64,000 bases of DNA from Thermoproteota archaeon (GCA_027491785.1 JAOZGJ010000010.1:1-64000); one strand, 5' to 3'; positions 19,187 to 29,140 are shown, counted from the stretch's first letter. The notes: a model not told the origin generated them from the letters alone. Translations and numbers: made by a program.

Positions 19187-21898
19187 ATGCGCAGGATCTG
19201 GCCACTAGTACTTCTCCTAGCTCTCTCAATGACCACAGCTATGGCTTTACCCTCAGCAAGCGAACTTGATACAAATACCAGTTTTTACAGAGGTAGAGGG
19301 CTCCTGAAAGATGGAGGAAATCTGCTCTTCTTCAGGCAGCCGATCTCTGGCGAGATAAGTGAGCTACTGACGGTGAAATCAGGGGGCAAGAACCTGGTTA
19401 TTGTGGTGGACTCCGGAGGGACAATCTACTACCTGGATTCCCTCAGGACCGTGAAGGTAGTGAACGCCTGCGCCGGCAGGATAGTCAAGGTGGCCCATGC
19501 ATCCACGAATAAGGGTGGTGTTCTGCTCGCTGTCTGTTGGAAACAGCAGGATCAGGTCATGTCCTCCGCCCTGATATTCGATAACGGAGGTGTGAGGTGG
19601 TTCGCCATAAAGAGGGTATCGAGGGCCAATCAGGAAGGGAGCGATGCTAAATTCACTTGGCTAGATTATAAATCTGATTTCCCAGAATCTGAAGAGCCTC
19701 CATCACCAATAGCTGCAGATTTTGACGGAGATGGTTACGACGAGATAGTATGGTACATGGATGGACACCTCCTGTATCTCGATAACCCCTTGGGCCAGCC
19801 GAATGAGACCATAGTTGATCGAACTCCGAGGGGCTTCGCTTATGGCGATGTGAACGGAGATGGTAGGAAGGAGCTGATAATGACGACCAGCACGGACATC
19901 CTTACTTGGAGGCCCGGAGGTGCGGTCCATACGTACTCGGCCTATGGCTGTAGCTCGAAGCCCCTACTCGCAGATTTCAATGGAGATGGAGTTAACGACG
20001 TCGCTTGCCTCAGTGGGAGCATGCTTATCGTAGTTAATGGAAATAAGCTCCTCATGAGGGCTAATGGAGTTGCTACCCTGCCTTCAGCCGGGGATCTGGA
20101 TGGAGACGGGAGGGCCGATCTGGTCTACATCAAGGAAGATGGCTCCTTGGTAGCTAGATCTCTGGAGAGAATCCTCTGGTCCGCTAAGGTGAATCACCCA
20201 TTTTACACACCAGCACTGGGAGATGTGGATGGAGATACACTGCCAGAGGTTGTGGTGACATCTGGCCGATACTTGCGCGTCTTCTCCTGGGAAGGGAAGG
20301 AGGAGTGGAAGGCTCATCTCAGGGACCCAACTGGATGGGTCTCGGGTGGGAAGATAGAACTTCAGACCTATGTGAGGTACGAGGGAACGACCTCTCCATT
20401 ATTGGTGGACTTCGACAACGACGGCCTCATCGAGGTTATGCTTGGGGTAGGTGCATATCTAGAGGCAGGTAGGGTTGCCCTCATAGATGAGGTGAGTAGC
20501 GGTGATAAGCCTCCTTCCATCGATATACTGAGCCCCGGCAACTACACAACCGTCGGGAGGAACTTCACCCTAAGCTTCAGGGTGAGCGACGACTCCACAC
20601 CGGTCATAGGTACTAGCGTATACAGGCTTGTGGGCGGCGATTGGATCAGGGAGTGGTCTGGGAACATAAGCTCAGGAGATATTACGAAGTTGAATATTCC
20701 ATCAGCTGATGAGATCAGGATAGAGGCCTCAGATGGCCTGAGGAAGTCATCGGTTATACTCAAACTCAGGGTTGATGTAAAGGCACCCCATATGGAGATA
20801 GAACCGAGGAACATGTCTAAAATAGGTCCCGGTGTCAACATAACCGTTAGAATAATTGCTCCGATAAACGAGTACGCTTTCCTGACTGTATATCATGGAA
20901 CAGGTTTGGGAGGGCAGTGGGTGAGGATACTGAATAGGAGGAGGGTTTGGAAGACATCGAAGGTGATCATAGATCCGACACCAATAGTTAAGATGGTAAG
21001 CGGATATCACTGCTTCAAGTTCGTTCTGGAGGATCCGAGGGGTAACAGGGAGGAGGTAATCATGAGATATAGGATAGGGAAGGGGAGTAACGAGGCCGTG
21101 GCCAGGCAGGGAGACATGCAGCTTAGCCTTCTCGTACCTCAGAAACCGGTCTCCAAGTCGGTTAACCTGAGCTGGATCCTCATAGGCGTTGAGAACGCTA
21201 CGCTCTACTACGGAAACGAAGCCAATTGGAATCTCCTGAGGGAGGTAAGTAAGAATGGATCCTTTATCTGGGATATCACAGCCCTGAACGATGGCATCTA
21301 CAAGCTCAAGCTTCAGTCAGGCAACCTGACCTCCTACTCCCAGATCCAAGTCGATAACACACCTCCTCGCATCAGCATAAGCGCAGATAAATCGGAGCTC
21401 GATGTCGGGGAGATAGCGACAGTTACTGTCCAGACAGATGCCATAAAGCTCTACTGGGACTTGAACGGGGATGGCACATTTGAGACACTAGGTCCCAAGG
21501 TAGCTAGGATAGAAGCGAGGGAACCTGGTGCCATGAAGATCAACGTTAAGGGAGTGGATGAGGCCAATAACAGCGCTGTGGCCAGTATAGTACTGAAGGT
21601 GAGGGAACCTAAGATCGAGTCCAAGGGAGCCAGCGAACAGGTGGGGGGGAATGTAACTGTGATGAGGAAGGAACAAGGCCTAATCGAAGAGCTTGAAAAC
21701 TTCGTTGGAGGCTTCCACCTAGGTTCATATGAGGCGGCAGCGCTCCTCCTAGCGATCTCATCTTTAGCTATAATTAAGATCTGGAAGGGTGTAAGGGAGA
21801 GTAAGGAGATAGAGAGAAGGAGAGAGGGGAGAGGAAGAAAAAGGAAGAAGAAAAGAAGAGGGGGGAAGGAGGTGGTGAACCCATGGAAATCTCTGTGA
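19187..21898 (+). CDS. Secreted/membrane-anchored FG-GAP (VCBS-like) repeat protein with basic C-terminal tail
   Basis: Signal peptide; repeated DxDxDG motifs (DFDGDGYDE, DVNGDGRKE, DFNGDGVND, DLDGDGRAD, DVDGDTLPE, DFDNDGLIE, DLNGDGTFE); C-terminal TM (YEAAALLLAISSLAIIKIW) then RRREGRGRKRKKKRRGGK. Confidence 0.8.
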   Translation: MRRIWPLVLLLALSMTTAMALPSASELDTNTSFYRGRGLLKDGGNLLFFRQPISGEISELLTVKSGGKNLVIVVDSGGTIYYLDSLRTVKVVNACAGRIVKVAHASTNKGGVLLAVCWKQQDQVMSSALIFDNGGVRWFAIKRVSRANQEGSDAKFTWLDYKSDFPESEEPPSPIAADFDGDGYDEIVWYMDGHLLYLDNPLGQPNETIVDRTPRGFAYGDVNGDGRKELIMTTSTDILTWRPGGAVHTYSAYGCSSKPLLADFNGDGVNDVACLSGSMLIVVNGNKLLMRANGVATLPSAGDLDGDGRADLVYIKEDGSLVARSLERILWSAKVNHPFYTPALGDVDGDTLPEVVVTSGRYLRVFSWEGKEEWKAHLRDPTGWVSGGKIELQTYVRYEGTTSPLLVDFDNDGLIEVMLGVGAYLEAGRVALIDEVSSGDKPPSIDILSPGNYTTVGRNFTLSFRVSDDSTPVIGTSVYRLVGGDWIREWSGNISSGDITKLNIPSADEIRIEASDGLRKSSVILKLRVDVKAPHMEIEPRNMSKIGPGVNITVRIIAPINEYAFLTVYHGTGLGGQWVRILNRRRVWKTSKVIIDPTPIVKMVSGYHCFKFVLEDPRGNREEVIMRYRIGKGSNEAVARQGDMQLSLLVPQKPVSKSVNLSWILIGVENATLYYGNEANWNLLREVSKNGSFIWDITALNDGIYKLKLQSGNLTSYSQIQVDNTPPRISISADKSELDVGEIATVTVQTDAIKLYWDLNGDGTFETLGPKVARIEAREPGAMKINVKGVDEANNSAVASIVLKVREPKIESKGASEQVGGNVTVMRKEQGLIEELENFVGGFHLGSYEAAALLLAISSLAIIKIWKGVRESKEIERRREGRGRKRKKKRRGGKEVVNPWKSL

Positions 21899-22545
21899 GG
21901 GATGAAGCTGCAGCTTTAGGCATATTCATCTCCTATTTAGAGGTGGAAGGGGTGAGCGTAGGTCCAACGAGAAACGGCTACATGAAGGATGCCGCTGAGG
22001 AGCTGAGATCGAAGTACACGTTGGAGAAGCTCAAGGAGGATCCCGTGGTAAGGGCATATAGGGAGTTCTATTGGAGGATAGGTATCGATCCGACGAAGGT
22101 CAGACCTAGTAGCGAGGCAATGGTCAGGAGGGTACTGAAAGGTGGGAGCTTCCCGAGAATAAACAACGTCGTTGATGCAGGGAACGTGGCAAGTGCCCTG
22201 ACCCTCATTTCAATAGGTCTCTATGATCTGGATAGAGTCAAGGGGAGTCTGGTCCTCCGACTCGCTAGATGCTGTGAGGTCTTCCACCCCATAGGGGGAG
22301 GTGAGGATCGTATGAGGGGTGGAGAGCCAGTTCTAGCTGATGAGGAGGATATCCTCTTTCTCTATCCTCACAGGGATTCTAGGAAAACTATGATAAGGAC
22401 AGAGACCAGGAGAGTGCTTATTCTGGGAGCCGGTGTCCCTGGAGTGGAGAGGCCTAGGGTGAGGAAAGCTGTGAACCTAGCGGCAGATCTTATAGTCAGG
22501 AACGCTGGCGGTCATAAGGTAGGAGAGATGAGATCAGCTCCCTAA
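21883..22545 (+). CDS. B3/B4 tRNA-binding domain protein (PheT editing-domain-like)
   Basis: VVRAYREFYWRIGIDPTKVRPSSEAMVRRVL and NNVVDAGNVASALTLISIGLYDLDRV are typical of B3/4 domain proteins. Confidence 0.8.
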   Translation: MEISVRDEAAALGIFISYLEVEGVSVGPTRNGYMKDAAEELRSKYTLEKLKEDPVVRAYREFYWRIGIDPTKVRPSSEAMVRRVLKGGSFPRINNVVDAGNVASALTLISIGLYDLDRVKGSLVLRLARCCEVFHPIGGGEDRMRGGEPVLADEEDILFLYPHRDSRKTMIRTETRRVLILGAGVPGVERPRVRKAVNLAADLIVRNAGGHKVGEMRSAP

Positions 22546-22807
22546 TAAGGGAGATAAGATCATTCCGTGTTATTCCAACGAGGTACGCTCCCTCCAGCCC
22601 TTCCCTCACCTTCACATCCACATCCTCCTCCCTCGCGCCAGTGAGGGATTCCTCCAACCTATCTATCGCGCTAGCAGGGATTACCATGAAATCTCCTGAT
22701 ATGACCACCTTATCTATCCTTCCATCTTCCCTTAAGGAGAGGCTCACCTGGAGGGTCTTACCGGCCTTGGATCTAACTACCTTGGATATCATCTCTTGAA
22801 ATTCCAC
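22496..22807 (-). CDS. Lipoate-protein ligase C-terminal subunit (LplB-like, bipartite ligase)
   Basis: KAGKTLQVSLSLREDGRIDKVVISGDFMVIP, downstream of the LplA-N gene and overlapping it. Confidence 0.75.
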   Translation of the reverse strand: MEFQEMISKVVRSKAGKTLQVSLSLREDGRIDKVVISGDFMVIPASAIDRLEESLTGAREEDVDVKVREGLEGAYLVGITRNDLISLIRELISSLLPYDRQRS

Positions 22808-23547
22808 CTCCTATCTCTATATTTCCTCTCCAGGTTCTCCAGCATCCTGAGTTCCCTCTCATCGAGCTCACCCTCCTCAAGTTCACCTAAGAAGCTGAAT
22901 CCCTCTATGACCGCTTCCCTAACCTCATGAAAGCTTAACTTCCTGCCCAGCTCCCTAGAGAGGGTAGTCACCCTAGCTAGAACGCTCTTTATTCCCTTAT
23001 CCTCCAGCTTCTGCTTGGGCGGCCTTATAAGCCGAGCCAATGTCTCCAGATCCGTATCATACATTAGGGTTCCATGCTGAAGCAGGAATTCTCCCTCCCT
23101 AGTTTGAGCGCTCCCTGATACCTTCCTACCGTTCACTACTATGTCGTTTATGGGAATGAACTCTGGATCGAGTCCTAACCTCCTTATAGCATTGATCAAC
23201 CCCCTACATATGATATTCATGCTCTCCTCAACGCTCTTAGAGAACAAATCCACGGGACCTGTCACGGAATAGGTAACTTCACCGAACTCATCGTGATAGA
23301 CAGCACCCCCTCCAGTTGGTCTCCTCACAAGATCAATCCCTCTCTTCTCTATTTCTTCCAGATCAACGGAGTTCTCTACGCTTTGAAAGTACCCTATCGT
23401 GACGGCGCTTGGCCTGAACCTGTAAACCCTGAGAGTCGGCCTCCCCGAGAGGAGAAGCGCCTCATCTAGGGCCATGTTAAAGGCAGCGTCCCCATCGACT
23501 AGGAGAAGCCTCCACCTCACTGCTTCCCACCCATCACCAAGTGCCAT
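22789..23547 (-). CDS. Lipoate-protein ligase A, catalytic domain
   Basis: WRLLLVDGDAAFNMALDEALL, RRPTGGGAVYHDEFGEVTYS, NDIVVNGRKVSGSAQTREGEFLLQHGTLMYD. Confidence 0.9.
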   Translation of the reverse strand: MALGDGWEAVRWRLLLVDGDAAFNMALDEALLLSGRPTLRVYRFRPSAVTIGYFQSVENSVDLEEIEKRGIDLVRRPTGGGAVYHDEFGEVTYSVTGPVDLFSKSVEESMNIICRGLINAIRRLGLDPEFIPINDIVVNGRKVSGSAQTREGEFLLQHGTLMYDTDLETLARLIRPPKQKLEDKGIKSVLARVTTLSRELGRKLSFHEVREAVIEGFSFLGELEEGELDERELRMLENLERKYRDRRWNFKR

Positions 23548-24257
23548 CCCAAGTACTTTAATCTCTTGAGCTCACCCTCGAGAAAATATTGGAAGAGCTC
23601 CCTCTGGCTCAATCCCTCGAGGGCCTTCACATCTCCCTCAGTTACCAATTCCTCGAATGTTGGAGATGATGCGAGGAGACCTAACATTAGAGTAAGCCCC
23701 TCATTAGGATCTAGGACGAACAACCTCCCCCAAGTCCTCCCCCATAGACCGGATATTCCTCCCTTCAGACCAGCTAGCTCTAACCAACGTTCTGTGATCA
23801 GGTAGCCCTCATCCGGGAATTCACCCATTCCAGGATAGAAAATCCCGGATTTGAGTACGTTCTCCGCCAGTATCAGGTAACCATCCTTTACCCTCTCCAA
23901 GGGGGTTATCGCCCCATCTTTATTCAAGAACTTCTTCAGGAGCCCATCTATCTTCCTAACAGACTCGTATTCGGGTGAGTTGTAGGAGGAGTAGGCATCG
24001 CTCAGCTTTGTAGCTGTGAGTAGGACTCTGCCTATGGAGATCAGCCTAGCGAGGCCTCCTCTCGTCGGGGCGAGCAAGGCGAGAATCGATCCCTGGGGAA
24101 CCTCGAAGACGCCAGCCCTCTTCAGTCTCCTATCGCTGGCAGTCAACTCGTCCTGCCTGAGACCCAGCAGCGTGATGGAGCTCAAAATCAATGGATCAAG
24201 TCTGGTGCTCCCGTTTTCCTCCAGAGTATCTGGAGGGAGAGAGCTTAAGATCACCAT
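23517..24257 (-). CDS. Hypothetical protein in a lipoate ligase operon
   Basis: ORF of 246 aa overlapping the start of lplA by 31 nt on the same strand; no recognised domain. Confidence 0.6.
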   Translation of the reverse strand: MVILSSLPPDTLEENGSTRLDPLILSSITLLGLRQDELTASDRRLKRAGVFEVPQGSILALLAPTRGGLARLISIGRVLLTATKLSDAYSSYNSPEYESVRKIDGLLKKFLNKDGAITPLERVKDGYLILAENVLKSGIFYPGMGEFPDEGYLITERWLELAGLKGGISGLWGRTWGRLFVLDPNEGLTLMLGLLASSPTFEELVTEGDVKALEGLSQRELFQYFLEGELKRLKYLGWHLVMGGKQ

Positions 24258-24397
24258 CAGCTTGTCCTGCGAGCTAATCTTACCACCTGATAGGTCGTCT
24301 CAGATTCAAATATACCCTTTACTACCCCCTCAGGTCGTCAGCTGAAATCCGGTTCACAAGAGTTATATGTCACTACCATTTATCTTACTTAGCTGAG

Positions 24398-24841
24398 GTG
24401 ATACCTTTGGCAGTTGCAGGAAAGGCGAGTGATAGGTTGAAGAGTCTCCTGAACGAAGCCATCGCGATGGAGATCCAAGTATCAATACAGTATATGTGGC
24501 AGCATGTCCAGACAACGGGACCGCTCCATCATCTGTTAGCGGATGATCTGAAGAAGATAGCTATAGAGGAGATGAAACATGCTGAGGAGATAGCGGAAAG
24601 GCTCTGGTACTTGGGAGGAACTCCTACAACAGCTCCGAAGCCTATATTTGTAGGCAAGGATCTGAAGGAGATGATGAAACAGGATGTGAATGATGAGGTC
24701 AAGACAATAGAGCTATACAAGGAGATAATAAAGGTAGCACAGGAGGAGAACGATGTCACTACCGCAAGGATTTTCAGGAAGATATTGGAGGATGAGGAGG
24801 AGCATCATGATTTCTTCACCACCGTGCTGGAGGGATTGTGA
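24398..24841 (+). CDS. Ferritin-like (bacterioferritin/DPS-like) protein
   Basis: LLNEAIAMEIQVSIQYMWQHV, EEMKHAEEIAERLWYLGG, ILEDEEEHHDFF diiron ligands. Confidence 0.88.
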   Translation: MIPLAVAGKASDRLKSLLNEAIAMEIQVSIQYMWQHVQTTGPLHHLLADDLKKIAIEEMKHAEEIAERLWYLGGTPTTAPKPIFVGKDLKEMMKQDVNDEVKTIELYKEIIKVAQEENDVTTARIFRKILEDEEEHHDFFTTVLEGL

Positions 24842-25242
24842 GAGGAGAGGAGGTGATTGATCCTATGGTTGAGAGGTTCGGAGATCTGATCCAGACTTCA
24901 GCCCACGAGGAGAAGTCTACGAGGGAGAAGCATACTCCCTTCATCCTAGCTCCCGACTCCGTGAAAGCTGAGGAGGAGTTTGAAGTAACAGTGATCGTGG
25001 GGAAGGAGGTACCCCATCCCAACACATGGGAGCACCACATAAAGTGGGTTCAGGTATTTGTTGAGGAGGAGGGAAGGGCCTATAACCCTATCCACGTCGC
25101 GACCTTTGACTTCGGCCCCACATACGGGGAACCTAAGGTCACGTTCAAGATGAAACTGAAGAAGAACTCCAAGCTCTGGGTCTTAAGCTACTGCAACCTT
25201 CATGGTCTCTGGGAAAACTTCAAGGAGATCAAAGTATCGTGA
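24838..25242 (+). CDS. Superoxide reductase (neelaredoxin/desulfoferrodoxin centre II)
   Basis: EKHTPFI, HPNTWEHHIKWV, YCNLHGLWE iron ligands; GTG start overlaps the ferritin-like stop by 4 nt. Confidence 0.9.
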   Translation: MRGEEVIDPMVERFGDLIQTSAHEEKSTREKHTPFILAPDSVKAEEEFEVTVIVGKEVPHPNTWEHHIKWVQVFVEEEGRAYNPIHVATFDFGPTYGEPKVTFKMKLKKNSKLWVLSYCNLHGLWENFKEIKVS

Positions 25243-25306
25243 GGAGGGGCGAGCCGTTTCAACATCTCCTTTTTTAAGTTTTATTTCATCTCATATTTGG
25301 GATATT

Positions 25307-25762
25307 ATGATAACTAAAAAGTTAGAAATTCGAATAGATGATAAGGACAGGGAGATCCTCAACTCTCTCGTAGAGAATGGAAGGATCTCCCTGAAAGAAC
25401 TTGGTAGTAAGCTTGGGATGAGCGATGTAGCCATAAGGAAAAGGGTGAAGAAGCTCGAAGATGCCGGGATAATAAAGGGATATACTATAAGGGTCGATCC
25501 GAGGGCCCTAGGCTACAGCGTGGTTTCCCTAACGGGAGTGGACGTTGAGCCGGGAGATCTAATTAGGGTGGCTAGAGAACTTACAAGCAAGAGCTATGTC
25601 AAATCATCGTGGATAACGGCAGGAGATCACTCGATAATGCTGGAGATATGGGCTAGAAACGAGGAGGAGATGGATTCCATAATAGGAGAGATATCTAAGA
25701 TGAAGGGAGTCACGAGGATATGCCCAGCTGTGGTGACCCAGAGGCTCAAGGCAAGATGCTGA
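25307..25762 (+). CDS. Lrp/AsnC family transcriptional regulator
   Basis: MITKKLEIRIDDKDREILNSLVENGRISLKELGSKLGMSDVAIRKRVKKLEDAGIIKGYTIRVDPRALGY. Start chosen at internal ATG 25307. Confidence 0.9.
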   Translation: MITKKLEIRIDDKDREILNSLVENGRISLKELGSKLGMSDVAIRKRVKKLEDAGIIKGYTIRVDPRALGYSVVSLTGVDVEPGDLIRVARELTSKSYVKSSWITAGDHSIMLEIWARNEEEMDSIIGEISKMKGVTRICPAVVTQRLKARC

Positions 25763-25765
25763 TAA

Positions 25766-26026
25766 TTAGAGGAGCCTTCCTCCCCTCTTGTGCGTGTACA
25801 GGACGACCACCGAGTGGGTCGTCTCTACACCCTCGACCTTCAGCAGCTTATCCTTGAGGAACTTCCTGAACTCGACCGTGTTCTCCGCCTCCACGACGGC
25901 AACTACATCGAACTCTCCAGTAACCTCGTATAGGTCTATCACCTCCGGATACTTCTTCAAGGACTCAGTCACCTTATCTAACATCTTACTAACCACTCTG
26001 ATGCTCACAATCACGAGAACGGTCAT
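25766..26026 (-). CDS. Stand-alone RAM (Lrp ligand-binding) domain protein
   Basis: VIVSIRVVSKMLDKVTESLKKYPEVIDLYEVTGEFDVVAVVEAENTVEFRKFLKDKLLKVEGVETTHSVVVL. Confidence 0.88.
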   Translation of the reverse strand: MTVLVIVSIRVVSKMLDKVTESLKKYPEVIDLYEVTGEFDVVAVVEAENTVEFRKFLKDKLLKVEGVETTHSVVVLYTHKRGGRLL

Positions 26027-26032
26027 CTTAGC

Positions 26033-27907
26033 TCACCTCACCCTCAGCATGACAAGCCTGCCCTTCAATCTATCGCTGAGTACCTTTGAGATCCCGGAGA
26101 CTTTACCTTTTAATCTTCCCCTCCAGAAAATCGCGACGAAATCGTAGGGCTCTGCCTCCTCAGCTAAGGCCTCCTCGCCTCCCCTAATGATAAAGGTTGT
26201 GACCTCATAGCCCTTCTTTCTCAGGATTGAAGCTACCTCTTCCAGATGAGACATGGACAGGAGTTCAAGCTCCCTAAACTCATGCATATCCCTCGCGGAG
26301 ATGAGATCAGCCAGGAAGAGGCGGTGCCTCCTATCGAAATAGCTCTGTAGCACATCAGCTGCCGTGCTAGTCGGGATCTCGTAGGGTATCAGGGCTAGGA
26401 CCTCCATCTTGTAAGCAGCAGGTCTCACATCCTCAGCGTACATCCTGCCTGTGATCGGTAAGCCGTTCGCCTTCCTGTACATGGAGTAAAGGATTAAACC
26501 GAAAACGAGCCACAGGGTGCCTAGGGCCCTGCCTATCGGATGAAACACCAACATGAGTGCGAGTATTAAGAGGGCAGCTGCCCCTCCTATGAAACCTGTC
26601 AGAGGTATGTTACCAATGCTAGGACTCTTCCAAGGCCTATAAGCCTCCCTATCTATTTTTCTTAGCTTAAATATCGCTAGATTTACGAATATATATGTTA
26701 TGAGCGCAGCAAATGTATAGAGATCTGCTACCTTCTCCAATCCACCCAAGAAAGCTAGGATCATGCCTATGGCTCCAAAGAACAGGATGGATCTTGTTGG
26801 AGTCCTGAACTTGCTGTGAATCTGATTGAACCACCGTGGCATCTGATCATACTTCGCCATGGAGAATACTATCCTAGAGACGCCTATCACCCCTGTATTT
26901 GCGGAGGCCAGATTAACCGTGAACCCGGTAAATGCTACTAGGTAGGACAGGGGAACACCAATGTAAGCTATCTTCCTGGCCATAATCACTAGGGGACTCT
27001 CTATATTTCCTGCAAGTTCCTGCCAACTCATCATCCCCATGCTGAGGACGGAGAGCCCTATCGCAAATATGAGGACCATGAGTACTGAGAGCTTGGCAGC
27101 TAAAGGAATCCATTTATAGGGCTTCTTCGTCTCCTCCGCAGCTTGGGCTATCGATGCTATCCCAACATAGGAGCTCATCGCCAGAGTAACTCCATATATG
27201 AAGTTCTGCGTTCTTAGGTCCATGAATGGAATATAGGAGACATCTAAGACCTTAGGAGATCCTATCTCAGCGATTTGCTTGAGGAACATGGGAAGGGAGA
27301 AATTGAAGGCAAAACCTAGAATGAGAATAGCCATCTGGACGGCCAAGCTGGGGAAGACCATCATAACGTTGAGGGTCGATGACTCCTTGACGCCTAGGAC
27401 ATTTATCGCTATAAGAAAGGAAATTATGGCAAGAGTCAGTATAACCAGATTTCCAAGACGAAAGGGCCCAACTTGAGATGATTTTCCCATCTCCGGTATG
27501 AAGAAACTGAGATATCCCGCTGAGGCCATGGCGAACAGCGTTATATCTACAGTATAGGAGAGCAGCATCATCCACCCAGCGATGAAGCCTGCTAAATCGT
27601 TGAATGCCTTCATAGAGTATATCTGAACCCCTCCAGCATATGGGTAGGTGGAAGCCAGCTCGGCGTAGCTCAGACCTGTAGCTACGTAGAGTATTGCAGC
27701 TAGGGAGAAAGCTAAGGGCGACCCCCCTGCTGAATAGAGAGCCACGAGGCCGAGGGCGACGTATATATCAGCTCCGACATCAGCGTATCCCATAGAAAAG
27801 GAGCCAAACAGCCCTATATCCCTCTTTAGGGATACCCTCTCCTCCACCCTCTCCCTCCTCAACCCCCACCCGTCCCCCATCCTCATCCTTTCGGGGACCC
27901 CTGACAT
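26033..27907 (-). CDS. APC-family amino acid permease with C-terminal cytosolic extension
   Basis: FSMGYADVGADIYVALGLVALYSAGGSPLAF, YAELASTYPYAGGVQIY; about 12 TM; C-terminal ~130 aa soluble domain. Confidence 0.85.
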   Translation of the reverse strand: MSGVPERMRMGDGWGLRRERVEERVSLKRDIGLFGSFSMGYADVGADIYVALGLVALYSAGGSPLAFSLAAILYVATGLSYAELASTYPYAGGVQIYSMKAFNDLAGFIAGWMMLLSYTVDITLFAMASAGYLSFFIPEMGKSSQVGPFRLGNLVILTLAIISFLIAINVLGVKESSTLNVMMVFPSLAVQMAILILGFAFNFSLPMFLKQIAEIGSPKVLDVSYIPFMDLRTQNFIYGVTLAMSSYVGIASIAQAAEETKKPYKWIPLAAKLSVLMVLIFAIGLSVLSMGMMSWQELAGNIESPLVIMARKIAYIGVPLSYLVAFTGFTVNLASANTGVIGVSRIVFSMAKYDQMPRWFNQIHSKFRTPTRSILFFGAIGMILAFLGGLEKVADLYTFAALITYIFVNLAIFKLRKIDREAYRPWKSPSIGNIPLTGFIGGAAALLILALMLVFHPIGRALGTLWLVFGLILYSMYRKANGLPITGRMYAEDVRPAAYKMEVLALIPYEIPTSTAADVLQSYFDRRHRLFLADLISARDMHEFRELELLSMSHLEEVASILRKKGYEVTTFIIRGGEEALAEEAEPYDFVAIFWRGRLKGKVSGISKVLSDRLKGRLVMLRVR

Positions 27908-27951
27908 CTCTTATTAATAAGCATATATGCTCGCTGAACAGATCTAATTCC

Positions 27952-29112
27952 TCATACCTTTATCCATCTCCTCGCGAGAAATTCGGCTAAGAAAGGGGCT
28001 CCAAAAGCTGTTATCAGAGAATAAAGTATAAGGGAAGAGTAGAGGGCATCTCCTATGGTACCTAGCAATAGACCGGTCTCAGCTGCAGCTATCACCAAGC
28101 TGAGTTTCGCCCACATCATGGTACCCATTAGAACGGATCTCTTCAAACCGATGATCCCTCTGGCTGATGCGGCGACCCCCAGCACCTTGCCTAAGAAGCT
28201 CAGGATTATGAGACCCGGAAGTAAGAGTACGTTCACTTTGAGGACCGCACTCACGATATCTACCTTAACTCCCGTAAGGAGGAAGAAAGCAGGGAGAAAG
28301 AGGGCATATCCAAAGGATGCGAGGTTCTTCAGGAGATGTTCCCTTAGAGAAGTTAGTTCGGATACTATCACCCCAGCGAAGAAGGCGCCTATAACTCCAT
28401 GAACTCCGGAAACCTCGGCCATGGCTGCGAAGATTATCATGAGGACCATGCTCAGCCTTGTAGAGAAGTGGTATCCGCTTTCCAGAGATTGAACCGCTTC
28501 TCCCTGCTTAGAATACTCTTTTATGAGCTTATAGGAGGGATACATAATCAGGAAGAGGAGGATGAGGATAAGGCCACTCCCTATAGATATGCGCGATCCC
28601 TCAACGAAAAAGGCAAGTAGAAACATGCTCATCATGTCAGATACAGCAGTTGCTCCGAGCAGTAGGTCAGAAAATTTGATCTCAGTACTTTTATCGTCGA
28701 ATAAGTCCTTCATCTCTAGGATCGTTGGGAGCACTATACCGACGGATGTGGTCGATGAGACCACCCCTATAAGCCATGGATCGATGCCTATAGCAACTCC
28801 TAGGGAGTATCCCAGAATAAAAGGCAGCAAGGTAGCAGCTGTTCCAACGATGAGAGCTGAGAGGAAATGCTCCTTGAGAAATTCTAGCTCGACTTCTAAG
28901 CCGGCTAGGAAGAGGAGGTATATTAATCCGAAATCGAAGAGGAAGGAGAACCAAGGAAGCTCGGGATGTATCAAGTCCAAGAATGATTGGCCCATAGTTA
29001 TGCCTAGGAGGATCTCCACGACGACGCAAGGGATCCTCATCTTCTTCGCTATGATGGGACTTATCAGGGCTAGAGATCCGAGGATCGCCAGCTCGATTAT
29101 CTGGTTCACCAA
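27952..29112 (-). CDS. CPA2-family cation/H+ antiporter
   Basis: PCVVVEILLGITMGQSFLD, LFLAGLEVELEFLK, VSSTTSVGIVLPTILE, GVHGVIGAFFAGVIVSE. Confidence 0.88.
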   Translation of the reverse strand: MVNQIIELAILGSLALISPIIAKKMRIPCVVVEILLGITMGQSFLDLIHPELPWFSFLFDFGLIYLLFLAGLEVELEFLKEHFLSALIVGTAATLLPFILGYSLGVAIGIDPWLIGVVSSTTSVGIVLPTILEMKDLFDDKSTEIKFSDLLLGATAVSDMMSMFLLAFFVEGSRISIGSGLILILLFLIMYPSYKLIKEYSKQGEAVQSLESGYHFSTRLSMVLMIIFAAMAEVSGVHGVIGAFFAGVIVSELTSLREHLLKNLASFGYALFLPAFFLLTGVKVDIVSAVLKVNVLLLPGLIILSFLGKVLGVAASARGIIGLKRSVLMGTMMWAKLSLVIAAAETGLLLGTIGDALYSSLILYSLITAFGAPFLAEFLARRWIKV

Positions 29113-29140
29113 ATGCTACCCTACCTGCCCTCCTAGCTGA

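Noticed and set aside
22496-22545. 50-nt convergent overlap of the B3/B4 gene and the LplB-like gene as a regulatory antisense pair
   Set aside because: Convergent 3' overlaps are common in compact archaeal genomes; no evidence of antisense regulation.
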